A stretch of 64,000 bases of DNA, taken from contig CAUWAG010000003.1 of NCBI GenBank assembly GCA_963556695.1, positions 3,968,001 to 4,032,000 of the forward strand, in the 5' to 3' direction. The notes beneath the pieces were generated by a model that saw nothing but the letters and a program-made list of their open reading frames with translations, was not told the origin of the DNA and did not search any database. The translations under genes were made by a program, and so were the position numbers. Source of the DNA: Anthostomella pinea (Eukaryota; Ascomycota; Sordariomycetes; Xylariales; Xylariaceae). Positions 1 through 9,276 of the stretch are shown here, piece by piece (the stretch's first letter is position 1; every line of letters starts with the position of its first letter).

Positions 1-762
1 CTATGTACGCTTGACGAGAGCAGGACGTGTTATATAATAGAGAAAGCATTTTTGTATTCTTACTAGTCAAGCCCCATCCTGCATAGATAGTTCTATCCCT
101 AGCCAATTTTCCCATCCTTAGTAGGTCAGAACCTGCCTTGACTCTTCACCGTCGAGACAATCGTTATTAGATACTACGACTGGAGACCTGAGCTTGGTCT
201 CGGAGCGTGCTAACGAATGGCACCTCAAGCCACCTAACCTTGGCCTGGTGACACAGAGCAACTGCAATTCTGCTCTTATATCCAGTGGTCAAACTGATCC
301 TAGCTGGGGATTAACGTACCAGTATCTGACTGGTAGTAAGCTTTCCGAATCCTCTCATTCATGGTCATAAGAAGCGTTCAGGCTTATACAGAGAAAAGGA
401 CGAGAGGAGATGATCTAGTGCTTCGTGTAAGCCTCTAGAGGACTGCCGTGCTCACCGTTTGAAGGCGGCGCGTACATAGGTACATAGGGCCATATTGGGT
501 AACGATACGTGCAAGGCGGGGCTGCCGCCGTTCGCGTTAGAGATGAGGGGGCGTCCAAGGTATGTGGTCGATGAGACGGGGGGCTTGGCTATTGCTCTTA
601 GTGATTCTGGCATTTTAGAGCCGGATAGGTGGTGGTCATAGGATGTGTAGCGGGGGTAGGATACGGCATATACATGCCATCACAGACTGCGAGGGCACGC
701 CCGGGCTGCGATGCTTCGTTTAACCCGTGGCTGACTGATGATGTTTGTCATCGGTACTTGGG
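1..762. other. intergenic, no gene seen
   Basis: No reading frame with family features or convincing exon structure was found here. It ends exactly at the TA that starts the inverted-repeat element. It may be old non-coding or decayed repeat sequence. Confidence 0.5.
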
Positions 763-800
763 TAACAGCGGGGGCATGAAGTTGGGACAGCCCCCAAGTT
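763..800 (+). repeat. left terminal inverted repeat
   Basis: 38 bases beginning TAACAGCGGGGGCATGAAG; the exact reverse complement of 3149-3186. The leading TA is the target-site duplication. Confidence 0.95.
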
Positions 801-1100
801 AGAACAGCTTACATACCAAAAGGCCACATTTGCACCCACCCACATCACCATCAAGAATGAAGCTGTAAATAGTGTAAATAATGCATTCAAATCGTCTTTT
901 CTTGGTGTTTCTTCCAGTGTAGAATTCATTAGGTACACTGCAGCGGGATGGGCCGTGGTGGGGGTTGGAAGTTAGCACTCCCGGGCCTAGGACTGAGGGG
1001 TCCCGGCTCCCGTGCCCCTATCCCCTCTAATCCAGCAGAAGTTCGTCGTTTTTTTCTTCTTTTTTTTTTCTGTAAGTATCATAGGCTTTAGTACGTTGAA

Positions 1101-3029
1101 ATGCCTCCTCTATACACTCTTGAAGACCTTGTCGAGGCAATCGCCGCTATGAACGATGACGAACTGTTTCTTCGCAAGGGTTCCTAACGCTATGGAGTGC
1201 CAAAATCAACCCTCTCTTGCAAGGTCGAAGGCACCACGATGACCCAAACGCAGTCATATGGTAAGGGCCCTTGTACTAAGCAGAAATTGAGCCCTGAGCA
1301 GGAAACCAAGGTGGTTTCATAGATCCTCTATCAAGAGAAGGCAGGTCATGCGCCAACTCACGGCAATATGAAGTACATTATCCAGAGGATCCTAAAATCC
1401 CAGAGAAAATTGGATCACTTAGGGGGCCATTATATGCGAAACTTCATCTAGAGACACCAAGAGATCGAGACCAAGATGGGAAGAAAACTTGACTACAAGC
1501 GTATCAATGCTGCCACTCCTGATAATATCAATGGCTTACATGACCGCTATGAAGATTTCACCTTTATCAAATCTAAAAACCGGGCAAATGTCAATAAGTA
1601 CGGCATTATGCAGGGTCAGCAGTACGTGAATTGTCCAATACAAGTGGTCTTCGGACGGCTAACCGGGAGATTATAGGTCTGATGGCCTTGTAATAGGTGG
1701 TTCTGGCTCAAAAAGGGCCAACGTCAAGTCCAACAACGACTGCATGTAGACTACAGTCGTGGAATCGATCACTGCCACTGGGAAGAAGCTCCGGCCGTTG
1801 GTTATCTTCAAGGCGAAGTCGATCCAGACGCAGTGGTTCAAGGAACAGCTTATAGTCAAGCATCCTGCAGTGGCAGACTAGATAGTAACGTACTCTATCA
1901 ACAGCTAGTCCTCGAACAAGATCGCGCTACACTAGCTTGAAAACGTGATTTTTTTCTTATTTATTATTGTTAACTACATGCTAATTGAGCCCTAGATCTA
2001 TCTACCTGACACTGCCCCTGAAGATAAGAATGAATTTTGCCTATTAATGCTCGACGGTCATGGCAGCCACTGCTTGGATGAATTCATATATCTGTGCTAT
2101 ATAAATAACGTTTATCTGAGCTTTTTTCCTGTCTATATAATAGGTTATATACTAATTAGTAGTTATGTTGCTAATAGAGGTAGTCTCGTATCTTTCAGCC
2201 CCTAGATTTGACCGTGTTCTCTGTGATGAAAGCCGCCTACCGCCGCCTTATCAACCAGCTCAGTCAGTTGAACGATTTGGCTCTCATGGACAAAGTACGG
2301 TTCCCCAGTTGCCTGACTAAGGCCCGTGAAGAAGTCACGGAGGCTATCATGCGTTCGGGATGGCGTGCTGCTGGTCTTTGACCTGTAAATCGATGAAAGA
2401 CCCTCGCGAACGAGCATGTGGTGAAGGCAGCAGAGATCCAAGCAGCAACAACTGCTATAATGAACCCCGAGACTACCCCCAAGGCATTAGAAGCCCCTAA
2501 ATCAGGGCAAGAGATCGCTCTGATGCTATTAGCAGTTGCTGAGACCTCTGAGCAGCAAGTAGGAGTCCGCTCGGTTACAAGAGCGTACGATGAGATGATG
2601 GTTGAGCTAGCCCTTGTAAAGGAGCTGCTGGAGGCAAAAGACGCCAAAATCGAGCATCTATAACTAAAAAAGCGCCATAAGGCCCCTCAAGAAGAGCCAG
2701 ACCAATAGCTATGGAAGATTAGGGACGCTGTTACGGAGCAAATCGAGCATACGGAGGCCGCACAAGCTGCTATGGAGCAGCGGGAAGAGAGACGACTAGT
2801 TTTGCGTGAATTGCAGAACTTATATACTGATGAATCAGAGAGATCTCTCTCTGAATAATCTGAGGAGTCGTATTCAGAAGATTTAGAGGAATTGGAGCCC
2901 TCTGAGAATGAAGGAGTTGCCGTTGACGAAGAGGGTGATGGCACGGATAAGGAGTCTGACGAGCCCATTTTGGTGCGATCTTTACGCCGCGCGATCCGCC
3001 AGCCAGCGCGCTACCGCGTGAACAACTAA
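1101..3029 (+). pseudogene. degraded pogo/Fot1-like transposase
   Basis: From the ATG at 1101 the frame encodes an HTH_psq-type start (LEDLVEAIAAMNDDELFLRK), an in-frame TAA at 1185, then RYGVPKSTL in the same frame, a CENP-B-type HTH segment (KLSPEQE, then GHAPTH), and a TAG near 1320. The DDE_1 endonuclease part is split between frames: NINGLHDRYEDF and NKYGIMQG near 1520-1620, KAKSIQTQWFKEQL near 1810-1850, and the catalytic-core signature LDGHGSH near 2050. SGWRAAGL lies near 2360-2390, and a charged acidic tail runs to a stop at 3027. Roughly the segment between the DGHGSH motif and the PLD motif (about 2100-2200) is missing. Family order is clear; function is lost. Several stops fit C-to-T mutation of glutamine codons, as expected from RIP-like decay, though this was not computed. 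Confidence 0.85.
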
Positions 3030-3148
3030 TATTGCTGAAAACACCAAGAGAAGGCGGTTCTAAGGCATTTATTATATAATTTATAGCTTCAATACAGATG
3101 CAGTTATCTGGGGGTGCAAGTGTGGCCTTTTGGTGGGGAAACTGTCCC

Positions 3149-3186
3149 AACTTGGGGGCTGTCCCAACTTCATGCCCCCGCTGTTA
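3149..3186 (-). repeat. right terminal inverted repeat
   Basis: Exact inverted copy of 763-800, ending in TA. Perfect identity of the ends contrasts with heavy decay of the coding part between them. Confidence 0.95.
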
Positions 3187-3272
3187 GTTTGTCATGATGG
3201 TTGATATTTCTGCTGATCAGTAGCTACATTTGCCCCTGATTCATTTTTGCCTCCGTATAGTACCAAGTCCAG

Positions 3273-3750
3273 TGTTACGAACCAACAATACCACGGGCCC
3301 GTTGGCAGGCCTGAAGGGAAAAGGATGACCTATGAGGGAACCCAATTAGAACGGGGACACAATACAGAACAGCGCAGGGCATCCAGGCACGTGATCCAGG
3401 AAGTCAGGATCACGTGACTAGAGTTGCTCACGTCTGCTCGCGCGAGCAATGGTGAGCAAGGGAAGGTTGCTCACTTCTGATCACGCGAGCAACAGTGAGC
3501 ACACCTCATCAGTGAGAGAGATTGGATATATAAGGATGGACATTTCCTAGCTAGACAGATAGATAGTCTCTACCTCAGTGATCAATCTAAGCATCTTAGC
3601 CAACCCTAAGGTGAGAGAAATCTCCTGACGACTCGACTATACAGTGGTCCCCTGGATCAGACCAAGCCCCAGCATCTGAGTGTCTTCTAGTTGACAGAAG
3701 CCCCTATCGTCCTTTGTGTTGACTTACCTCAGAACATAAAGCTCGTCACA
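3273..3750 (+). mobile_element. solo LTR with 5 bp target duplication
   Basis: A 478 bp segment begins TGTTACGA and ends TCGTCACA, a one-mismatch inverted end pair typical of Ty3/gypsy LTRs. It is flanked on both sides by TCCAG (3268-3272 and 3751-3755), a perfect 5 bp target duplication as made by retroviral-type integrases. No gag-pol sequence adjoins it, so it is a solo LTR left by recombination between two LTRs. Inside are a palindrome-like pair (CACGTGATCC and GGATCACGTG near 3390-3416), two direct 36-base repeats, and a TATATAA box at 3527-3533 suitable for the retrotransposon promoter. Strand is assigned from the TATA box. Confidence 0.85.
3423..3501 (+). repeat. two 36-base direct repeats inside the LTR U3
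   Basis: Copies at 3423-3458 and 3466-3501 both start GTTGCTCAC and end GTGAGCA, differing at a handful of positions. Each contains a GAGCAA/TTGCTC inverted motif. Upstream of the LTR TATA box they may be enhancer-like repeats; that is inference. Confidence 0.7.
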
Positions 3751-3755
3751 TCCAG

Positions 3756-4319
3756 CAAGCGAGGGATATATTCATTGTGCATGGCATAATTACTGTGTAA
3801 GAAGATGCGACGGTATTTTTCAGATCAGAACTTCTTATTCCTGGCTATCTATTACATTAGAACAACCAGTCTCTTTTGACTTTTCATCTCTCTCGTGTGC
3901 AAAGTTACAGCCTACCGCTGACATGATGTTGCTCCTTGCGGTGATAGCCGTGTTGGGCCTGGAACCCTCAATCTGCAAAAGCCGAGCAATGAATCCTCTT
4001 CAGTTCATGTTCCACTCCAAGTTCTTCATCTCGGCCTGCAACTCCTTGTGCTCTCTTTTCTCCTCCTTGGTCATGTTCTTCATCCCGGTCGTGGTTTCCG
4101 CCTTCCGTGCAGAGTTTGGGGCATCCGTCATCATGTCGACTGGTTCAGCCAACTGAGGATTGAGCCTTGTTGACCTTGTTGACCTTGTTGTTGCTTCCAC
4201 CCTCCTCTCGTCGCTGCTTTCACTGCTGCCCTTGCCGCGCGCCTCTCTAGAGTTGCTCGCTTGTATTCCATGGTGTCCTTGAGCTTCGTCTTGGTTCCTT
4301 GTGCACCCACACCCGCAGC
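3756..4319. other. no intact gene; tail of a broken minus-strand gene
   Basis: About 250 bp next to the LTR hold nothing recognised. From about 4000 to 4320 minus-strand frames encode low-complexity glutamine/glycine and acidic/lysine stretches in two frames that could be the decayed C-terminus of the pseudogene above 4320. A short triple CCTTGTTGA repeat sits near 4167-4193. Confidence 0.35.
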
Positions 4320-5166
4320 TCACTCTTCCCGTCCTTCCTGTTGCGTCAATAGCATCTGTTCGTGTATTCTCGCGTTCCGCAATAGTCTCGATGGCTTCTT
4401 TGAGTTCTTTCCAGCCTCGACGACTTCCTCAGAGCCAGGACCATGCTCGAGCATGTTGAAGATGGTTGCTAGGTGGCGGCCACAAGGTTTTCCCGAGAAA
4501 GTATGGTTCACTTGACGTTTGCCCGAACTCCCCTGATCTGTCTCTGTCGATTGAGGGAAGGTGCCGACACTCGTTCTTGCCACATTCCAGAGAATATCGA
4601 CCAACTCGTACACGCTTGCATCTCTGAGAACAATATCCTTGAGAATGCCAATACTGATTTTCGGGCAATCTTCCGGCCAATGGCGGTCTCTGAAAGGGTC
4701 TGCCTTGGGCGAAATCCAGCCAGTCCCTACGAGCTGCGTCAGTTAACTTCATAGGAAGGCACGAAGTAGGGTAGACGAACAGACATATCCTGCGATGGCG
4801 CGATACAGCTCCCATCTGAACTTGGCTGCCGGCATACGGTTGGCGGAGATGTCTTTGAAATTCCCCTTGATGACGCGTCGCATCTGCACCCAAAAGACCT
4901 TGGTATACTCAGACATTCGCTTCTACGACATCAGGTCCTGTCGTAACATGCGCATCATGTCTCTGAAGTCCAACTTGCTGAAGTCTAGTTGCGGCTCCCT
5001 GGTGGGATGCTTGTCTGAGGAGGGCGCGAATTGGCTGGTCATGATGCACCGAGGTGGAGGTAATCGGCGCGTATGTTTTTGGTACTGGGGCTGGAGAAAA
5101 GCTGGATGTGAGGTACTCGGAAAACATGAAGTTTGGTTGCTGGGCTGATGGGTGCCTGGGGGGGGG

Positions 5167-5197
<31 letters not shown>

Positions 5198-5426
5198 CTT
5201 TCAAAACCCTCCCCAATCGGCATTGTACACTACCTAGGTATAGAGCAGTAGAAAGCGGAGCTGGACAAATCTCGGAGGACCGCGAGATGGTGACTCGATA
5301 TACACGCCGATGACCCCAGAGAAGCAGAGCCTCTACCACATAAAGGACATGAAGCATGGACAGTTCAGGTAAAGCAAGGAAGGTACACTCAGCCTTCATA
5401 GTCTCCTTGCGCGCCTTCCAGATCAT
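4320..5426 (-). pseudogene. broken hypothetical gene, three in-frame stops
   Basis: One minus-strand frame reads coherently from about 5426 down to 4320 except for isolated stops. It contains a proline run (from the poly-G tract), then LDFSKLDFRDMMRMLRQDLM, a TAG at 4923-4925, KRMSEYTKVFWVQMRRVIKG, AAKFRWELYRAIAGYVCSS, then two stops (TGA, TAA) near 4750, and a long tail with VYELVDILWNVARTSVGTF. All the segments share one frame, which is unlikely by chance and points to a gene killed by point mutation rather than to noise. The three stops could each arise by one C-to-T change (CAG, CGA, CAA). I do not recognise the family; no catalytic motif or membrane segment is evident. The upstream start is unclear. 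Confidence 0.5.
5158..5197. repeat. homopolymer G tract (9 G, C, 30 G)
   Basis: Nine G, one C, then thirty uninterrupted G (5168-5197). On the other strand it falls in a proline-reading frame of the broken gene. Strong G-quadruplex potential; length is a likely assembly error site. Confidence 0.95.
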
Positions 5427-5643
5427 CCGTAGATTTTCTGAAATATTGGAATGAGCATGCAGGGGTAAGAAGCCCTGTTTTGGTACGCTACATGTACTTT
5501 CAATGCTTATTCCAGGGTGCTTATTCTGATTTGAAGGTAAGTTTACCGTTGTGTGCTGGACGGGTCGAGTACCGAGACCGTGTCGTCTCCCCCCTTTTTC
5601 ATGATTTCATCACCAACAAGAACTTTACCTTTGCGCCGCCCCT

Positions 5644-6151
5644 TTACGGCTCGGGATTGTAATGCACCTTGTGTATCTCCTCGAGCCTGGACGCCTTCAC
5701 AGGAATCTTCACGCTGCCTTCCTCAATGTCGCGGATGAGCTCATTCACTGGCCATGCCTTGGATTCGTCCGGTCCACCCCCATAAGAACACAGCCGCGCG
5801 CGATTGGACAGGTCGACGAATGGTGAGAAACGTTCCATATCCCACTCTCCACCCTGGATACCCGTCATACACACAGTTCACACTGGCACAACGCACTCTA
5901 AAGAGTCGCGCAGAGTGATGGTGCTGCTCACCTCAGGGGACCTTGTCAATTCCGCCCTTGGCGCAGAACGCCACGTCGCTCGCGGTCTCACCATCGTCGA
6001 TGAATACCTCACCGGGGTCGATCTTGCGTACCATTACCAGAGGAAAATCTAGAAAAATGATGGTTAGCGCCGGGCTCCCGCGTGACCTTTTGCCGAGACG
6101 GTCCAGGGTTGCGGAGCTCTGTAGGAAGCCGAGCGCACAATGTTTCCGCAT
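5644..6151 (-). pseudogene. relic medium-chain dehydrogenase/reductase (MDR)
   Basis: Minus-strand frames encode the C-terminal half of an MDR (zinc-binding alcohol dehydrogenase or quinone reductase family). An element ending GEVFIDDGETASDVAF and GGIDKV matches the usual Rossmann-region ADxVFID segment. After a frameshift near 5940 follow TLRDSLECVVPV, a TGA near 5880, then VCMTGIQGGEWDMERFSPF, RARLCSYGGG, and a tail VKIPVKASRLEEIHKVH. The catalytic GroES-like N-terminal half is absent, and the normal C-terminal glycine-lysine strand is missing. It stops just upstream of the divergently oriented FAD monooxygenase at 6343. Order of motifs supports the family; the frameshift, stop and truncation show it is dead. 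It is distinct from the intact MDR at 8239. Confidence 0.6.
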
Positions 6152-6342
6152 GTGTCTAGGTCTCCGCCGATCCTACGCGCATGGGAGCTTTGCACTTGGA
6201 ACTTTCGCAACGGAACTTCTTCTTAGCAACAGGCAACCTTCTTTATATAAGACGTGGCCTACGCCATGTTCGAATTCCAGGGAGGTGCTCTGGGCATTGT
6301 TTCCTTCCAGTGCTTCCCCATCGTCTGCTTGACCACACGCCA

Positions 6343-7703
6343 ATGGCTGCCTCTGATTTCCGAGTCATCATCATGGGAGGCGGGCCAGAAGGCCTCGCTG
6401 CCGCTAACATGCTGGCCGCAGCAGACATCGACTTCGTCGTCCTCGAGCGGGCACCAGCAATCGTCAGCGACACCGGGGCCATCATCATGCTCTGGCCCCA
6501 GGGTACCCGGGTGCTCCACCAGTTGGGACTGCTCCAGCCCGCAGAAGGCAGATTCATGTCCGTTCGCTCCAAGACGACGATGACACTCGATGGGAGGGAG
6601 CTTTCGAACTTCGGCGTTTTTGATCTCTTGGAAAAGAAGTAAGCCACCCATAGCGGAGTTTAAACATGTAATACTTGAGCATGCTCTAATGCGAGGACAG
6701 TCACGGGTATCCATGTGCTAATTTCCCCCGGCCCCTGTTGACAGAGGTGCTCTATGAGGGGCTGGGAAAACGCAAGTCAAAAGTACGGACAGGCGTGTCT
6801 ATCGAGGACATCGAGACGACCGATGGTGGTGTTCTTGTACATCTGCAAGACGGAAGCGTTGAGCGTGGCTCGATCGTCATCGGCGCGGACGGGGTCCACA
6901 GCGTGACCAGAAGCATCATGCGAAGGCTAGCAAAGGAATCGACAGGCGAGGACTTCGACAAGACGGAGAAGCCGATCCTTTCGCCGTTCCAGGTCCTGTA
7001 CGGTCGCGCATCGTATATCAAAGGCCTTCCCAAAGGAGTCTTCTTCGAAACCCACGGCACGAACATGAGTTCGCAGATGAGTGCGGGGGACGACTCTATA
7101 CACTTCGGGCTCTTCAGGCGCCTGCCAGGATCGACTTCCAAACGCAAGGAATACAGCGACGAGGAAGTAGCCGAGTTTGTCGAGGCGTTCGCCGACGTTG
7201 TTGTGATGCCGAATCTGAAGTTCAAGGACCTCTGGCCGCGTTGTCAATGGACGAGACTGGTCAATCAGCACGAGGGCCTCATGGAGCATTGGTACCACGA
7301 CCGCATTGTCCTGCTCGGCGACTCGGCCGTACAGATGACGTCTGCTGGTGGCATGGGACTCAACAACGCACTTCAGTCAGCGGTGTATCTGGTCAACAAG
7401 CTGCACGAAGTGGTACAGTCGAACAGCAACCCAGCCAAGGGAACACTCACTCGGGCTTTGGCAGACTATCAGGACACTCGTCGGGAAGAGTCTCGAAGGA
7501 TGTGCAACATGTCATACCGCTACATACGTGCAAACACGTGGGAGAGTTGGCTCACATGGTTCCTCGTCGAGTGCGTGTTCCCTACCGTTTTTGGACTGGA
7601 GAAGACTTTCAGGAAGTTTGGCGAGACTTTCATCAGTCGGACGAGGGTTCTTTCTTTCGTCAAGATGGATGACCGGACAGGGGCGATACCATGGGCTCGG
7701 TGA
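6343..7703 (+). CDS. FAD-dependent monooxygenase (class A flavoprotein)
   Basis: Two exons, 6343-6638 and 6701-7703, 432 aa; the intron has GTAAGC, a CTAAT branch-like site and CAG. The join restores the reading ENHGYPCANFPRPLL, expected where these enzymes have their GYP-type segment. The protein should bind FAD and use NAD(P)H to hydroxylate or epoxidise a small molecule in the cytosol. The N-terminal Rossmann loop is GGGPEG (residues about 12-17). A DG motif appears as GADGVHS and a C-terminal FAD-binding segment as VLLGDSAVQMTSAGGMGLNN. In the last, the usual GDAAH-type histidine is replaced by valine. Similar to fungal secondary-metabolite monooxygenases, but the substrate cannot be told from sequence. 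A decayed MDR lies upstream in divergent orientation and an intact MDR downstream. Confidence 0.9.
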
Positions 7704-8238
7704 TGTCCATGAGTCAGACAGAGGGCGACCAAATGCACGGCACAAGATGTGATTGTAAATATTCACAGCTCCATGTAAAAAGAGACATCATTCCTCGATC
7801 TCGATAGACCCGAATAACTCGCTGCAGGCACCAAGCCCACCTGCAGTGATTACCCCTGAACCCCCTTGCTTGTATATGCATGCTGACATGACCCTATACG
7901 TTCTCTCACCAAGCTAAGCGCATCACTGGCACTGGACATCTGCGTACATTTCGTAGGTCTTCCATATATAGCGAATTGATCGCATTGTCGAGATGCGTTA
8001 TTGTAAGGGGAAAGAAAGATGTGTCAGTCCAGTGATACAATGGAAGCGGGATAAGGTACCTACTAAGGTGGATATATCGTGACGTCACAATGGTTTGAGA
8101 CACCATCGACCATCTCGGAGTCCACTTCAACATTCCATTTCTCCTGCTCTTCTTACAACCTCAAAGCTCCTACCTTATCTTACATCAACCAAGTCCATTT
8201 CAGACAGTCCAACCATCAAGGCCATCAAGTCCATCACC
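7704..8238. other. intergenic; 3' region of the monooxygenase and promoter of the MDR gene
   Basis: 535 bp without a supported gene. Probably holds the 3' UTR of the upstream gene and the promoter and C-rich leader of the MDR gene at 8239. Confidence 0.5.
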
Positions 8239-9276
8239 ATGGCCAGCAACACATCAACACACAGCAAGCCCAACACGATGCGCGCCTGGCTCTACTCGTC
8301 CGCCAGCGGCGGCTTGGAGCACGCCATCAAGCTAACCGACGACGCGCCGCAGCCCCCGCAACCGCTCCCAAAAGACCATGTCCTCGTCAAGGTCCAGAGC
8401 GCCTCGCTCAACCCCGCAGACTACAAGCTGCCCGAGATGGGTCTCCTCGCGCGTGCCATGATATCCGTTCCGGCCTCGCCCGGCATGGACTTTGCGGGCA
8501 CAGTCGAAAAAACGGGAGACGCCGTCGACACGTTTCGCGTCGGCGAGAAGGTCCTCGGGAGGGTGTTCGGCGCTAGGTTTGGCGCTTTGGGCGAATACGT
8601 CTCTGCGCAGGTCGACGGGGTGGCTAGCCTTCCGGAGGGCGTGTCGGTGGAGCAGGGCAGCTGTGTGGGCACTGCCGGTCTGACGGCGTACCAGTGCATC
8701 GTGTCAAACGTGAAGGAGGGCGACAAGATCTTCATCAACGGGGGCAGTGGCGGTACGGGGTCTTTCGGGATCCAGATCGCCAAGGCTGTGGGCTGCACTG
8801 TGACGACGAGCTGCTCGGGGAAGAACATCGAGCTATGCCGCAGCCTAGGGGCAGACGAGGTCATCGACTACACCAAGGAGAACGTCAGCGAGGTGTTGAA
8901 GGGCCAGGGCAACATCTTCAAGCTGGTGGTGGACAATGTCGGCACCCCCACCGATCTTCACAAGGCCGCAGATCACTTCTTGCTTCCAGAGGGCAAGTTC
9001 GTTCAGATCGCTGGCGACATGTCCCTGGGCTCCCTCAAGACCACCTTTACGAGGATGCTGCAGCCCGCCTTCCTGGGCGGCGGCAAGCATAAGTGGGAGT
9101 TTCCCATGACCAAGAACAAGCCCGAGGATCTGGCTCAAATTGCGACGTGGATGAAGGAAGGCAAGGTGAAGGTGGTGATTGACGAAGTCTTCCAGTACGA
9201 GGATGCGCCCAAGGCAATTGAGAAGCTCAAGACTGGACGGGCGAAGGGTAAGGTGGTGGTACGGGTCTCGGAGTAG
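8239..9276 (+). CDS. medium-chain reductase, NAD(P)H:quinone oxidoreductase type
   Basis: Single exon, 345 aa from MASNTSTHSK; the frame is open further upstream but this ATG follows a pyrimidine-rich leader and gives the family's usual length. The N-terminal GroES-like fold includes SLNPADYKLP and PGMDFAGTV; the nucleotide-binding loop is INGGSGGTGSFGIQIAK, followed by SLGADEVIDYT. No zinc-binding cysteine set or GHE motif is visible, so it belongs with zinc-free quinone oxidoreductases (zeta-crystallin and RTN4IP1-like) that transfer hydride from NADPH to quinones or enones. Cytosolic by appearance. It lies about 0.5 kb downstream of, and in the same direction as, the FAD monooxygenase, so a shared pathway is possible but not shown. 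Confidence 0.9.
   Translation: MASNTSTHSKPNTMRAWLYSSASGGLEHAIKLTDDAPQPPQPLPKDHVLVKVQSASLNPADYKLPEMGLLARAMISVPASPGMDFAGTVEKTGDAVDTFRVGEKVLGRVFGARFGALGEYVSAQVDGVASLPEGVSVEQGSCVGTAGLTAYQCIVSNVKEGDKIFINGGSGGTGSFGIQIAKAVGCTVTTSCSGKNIELCRSLGADEVIDYTKENVSEVLKGQGNIFKLVVDNVGTPTDLHKAADHFLLPEGKFVQIAGDMSLGSLKTTFTRMLQPAFLGGGKHKWEFPMTKNKPEDLAQIATWMKEGKVKVVIDEVFQYEDAPKAIEKLKTGRAKGKVVVRVSE

Larger units (their letters stand above)
763..3186 (+). mobile_element. pogo/Fot1-type Tc1-mariner DNA transposon, inactive
   Basis: A complete 2.42 kb element in boundary terms. Both ends carry the same 38-base sequence in inverted orientation (763-800 and 3149-3186, no mismatch), each ending in TA, the target duplicated by Tc1/mariner/pogo elements. 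Similarity continues inward imperfectly: about 812-900 resembles the reverse complement of about 3055-3140, so the extended inverted repeat is roughly 130 bp. Between the ends lies a plus-strand transposase remnant with stop codons and missing pieces. The sharp ends say it arrived by transposition; the broken transposase says it can now move only in trans, if at all. The family name follows from the TA target and the HTH_psq plus DDE_1 order of the remnant. Confidence 0.9.

Noticed and set aside
2264..2968. Long minus-strand frames (serine-rich) within the transposon
   Set aside because: They are antisense to the transposase remnant and show only serine runs made by its acidic coding sequence.
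5054..5251. Plus-strand frame with a polyglycine run
   Set aside because: Created by the poly-G tract; no coding features on either side.
6267..6278. GTTCGAATTCC resembling a tRNA B-box
   Set aside because: No A-box or acceptor stem could be folded upstream; lies in the monooxygenase promoter.
6243..7298. Minus-strand frames of 120-157 codons across the FAD monooxygenase
   Set aside because: Shadows of a clearly coding plus-strand gene with all FAD motifs.
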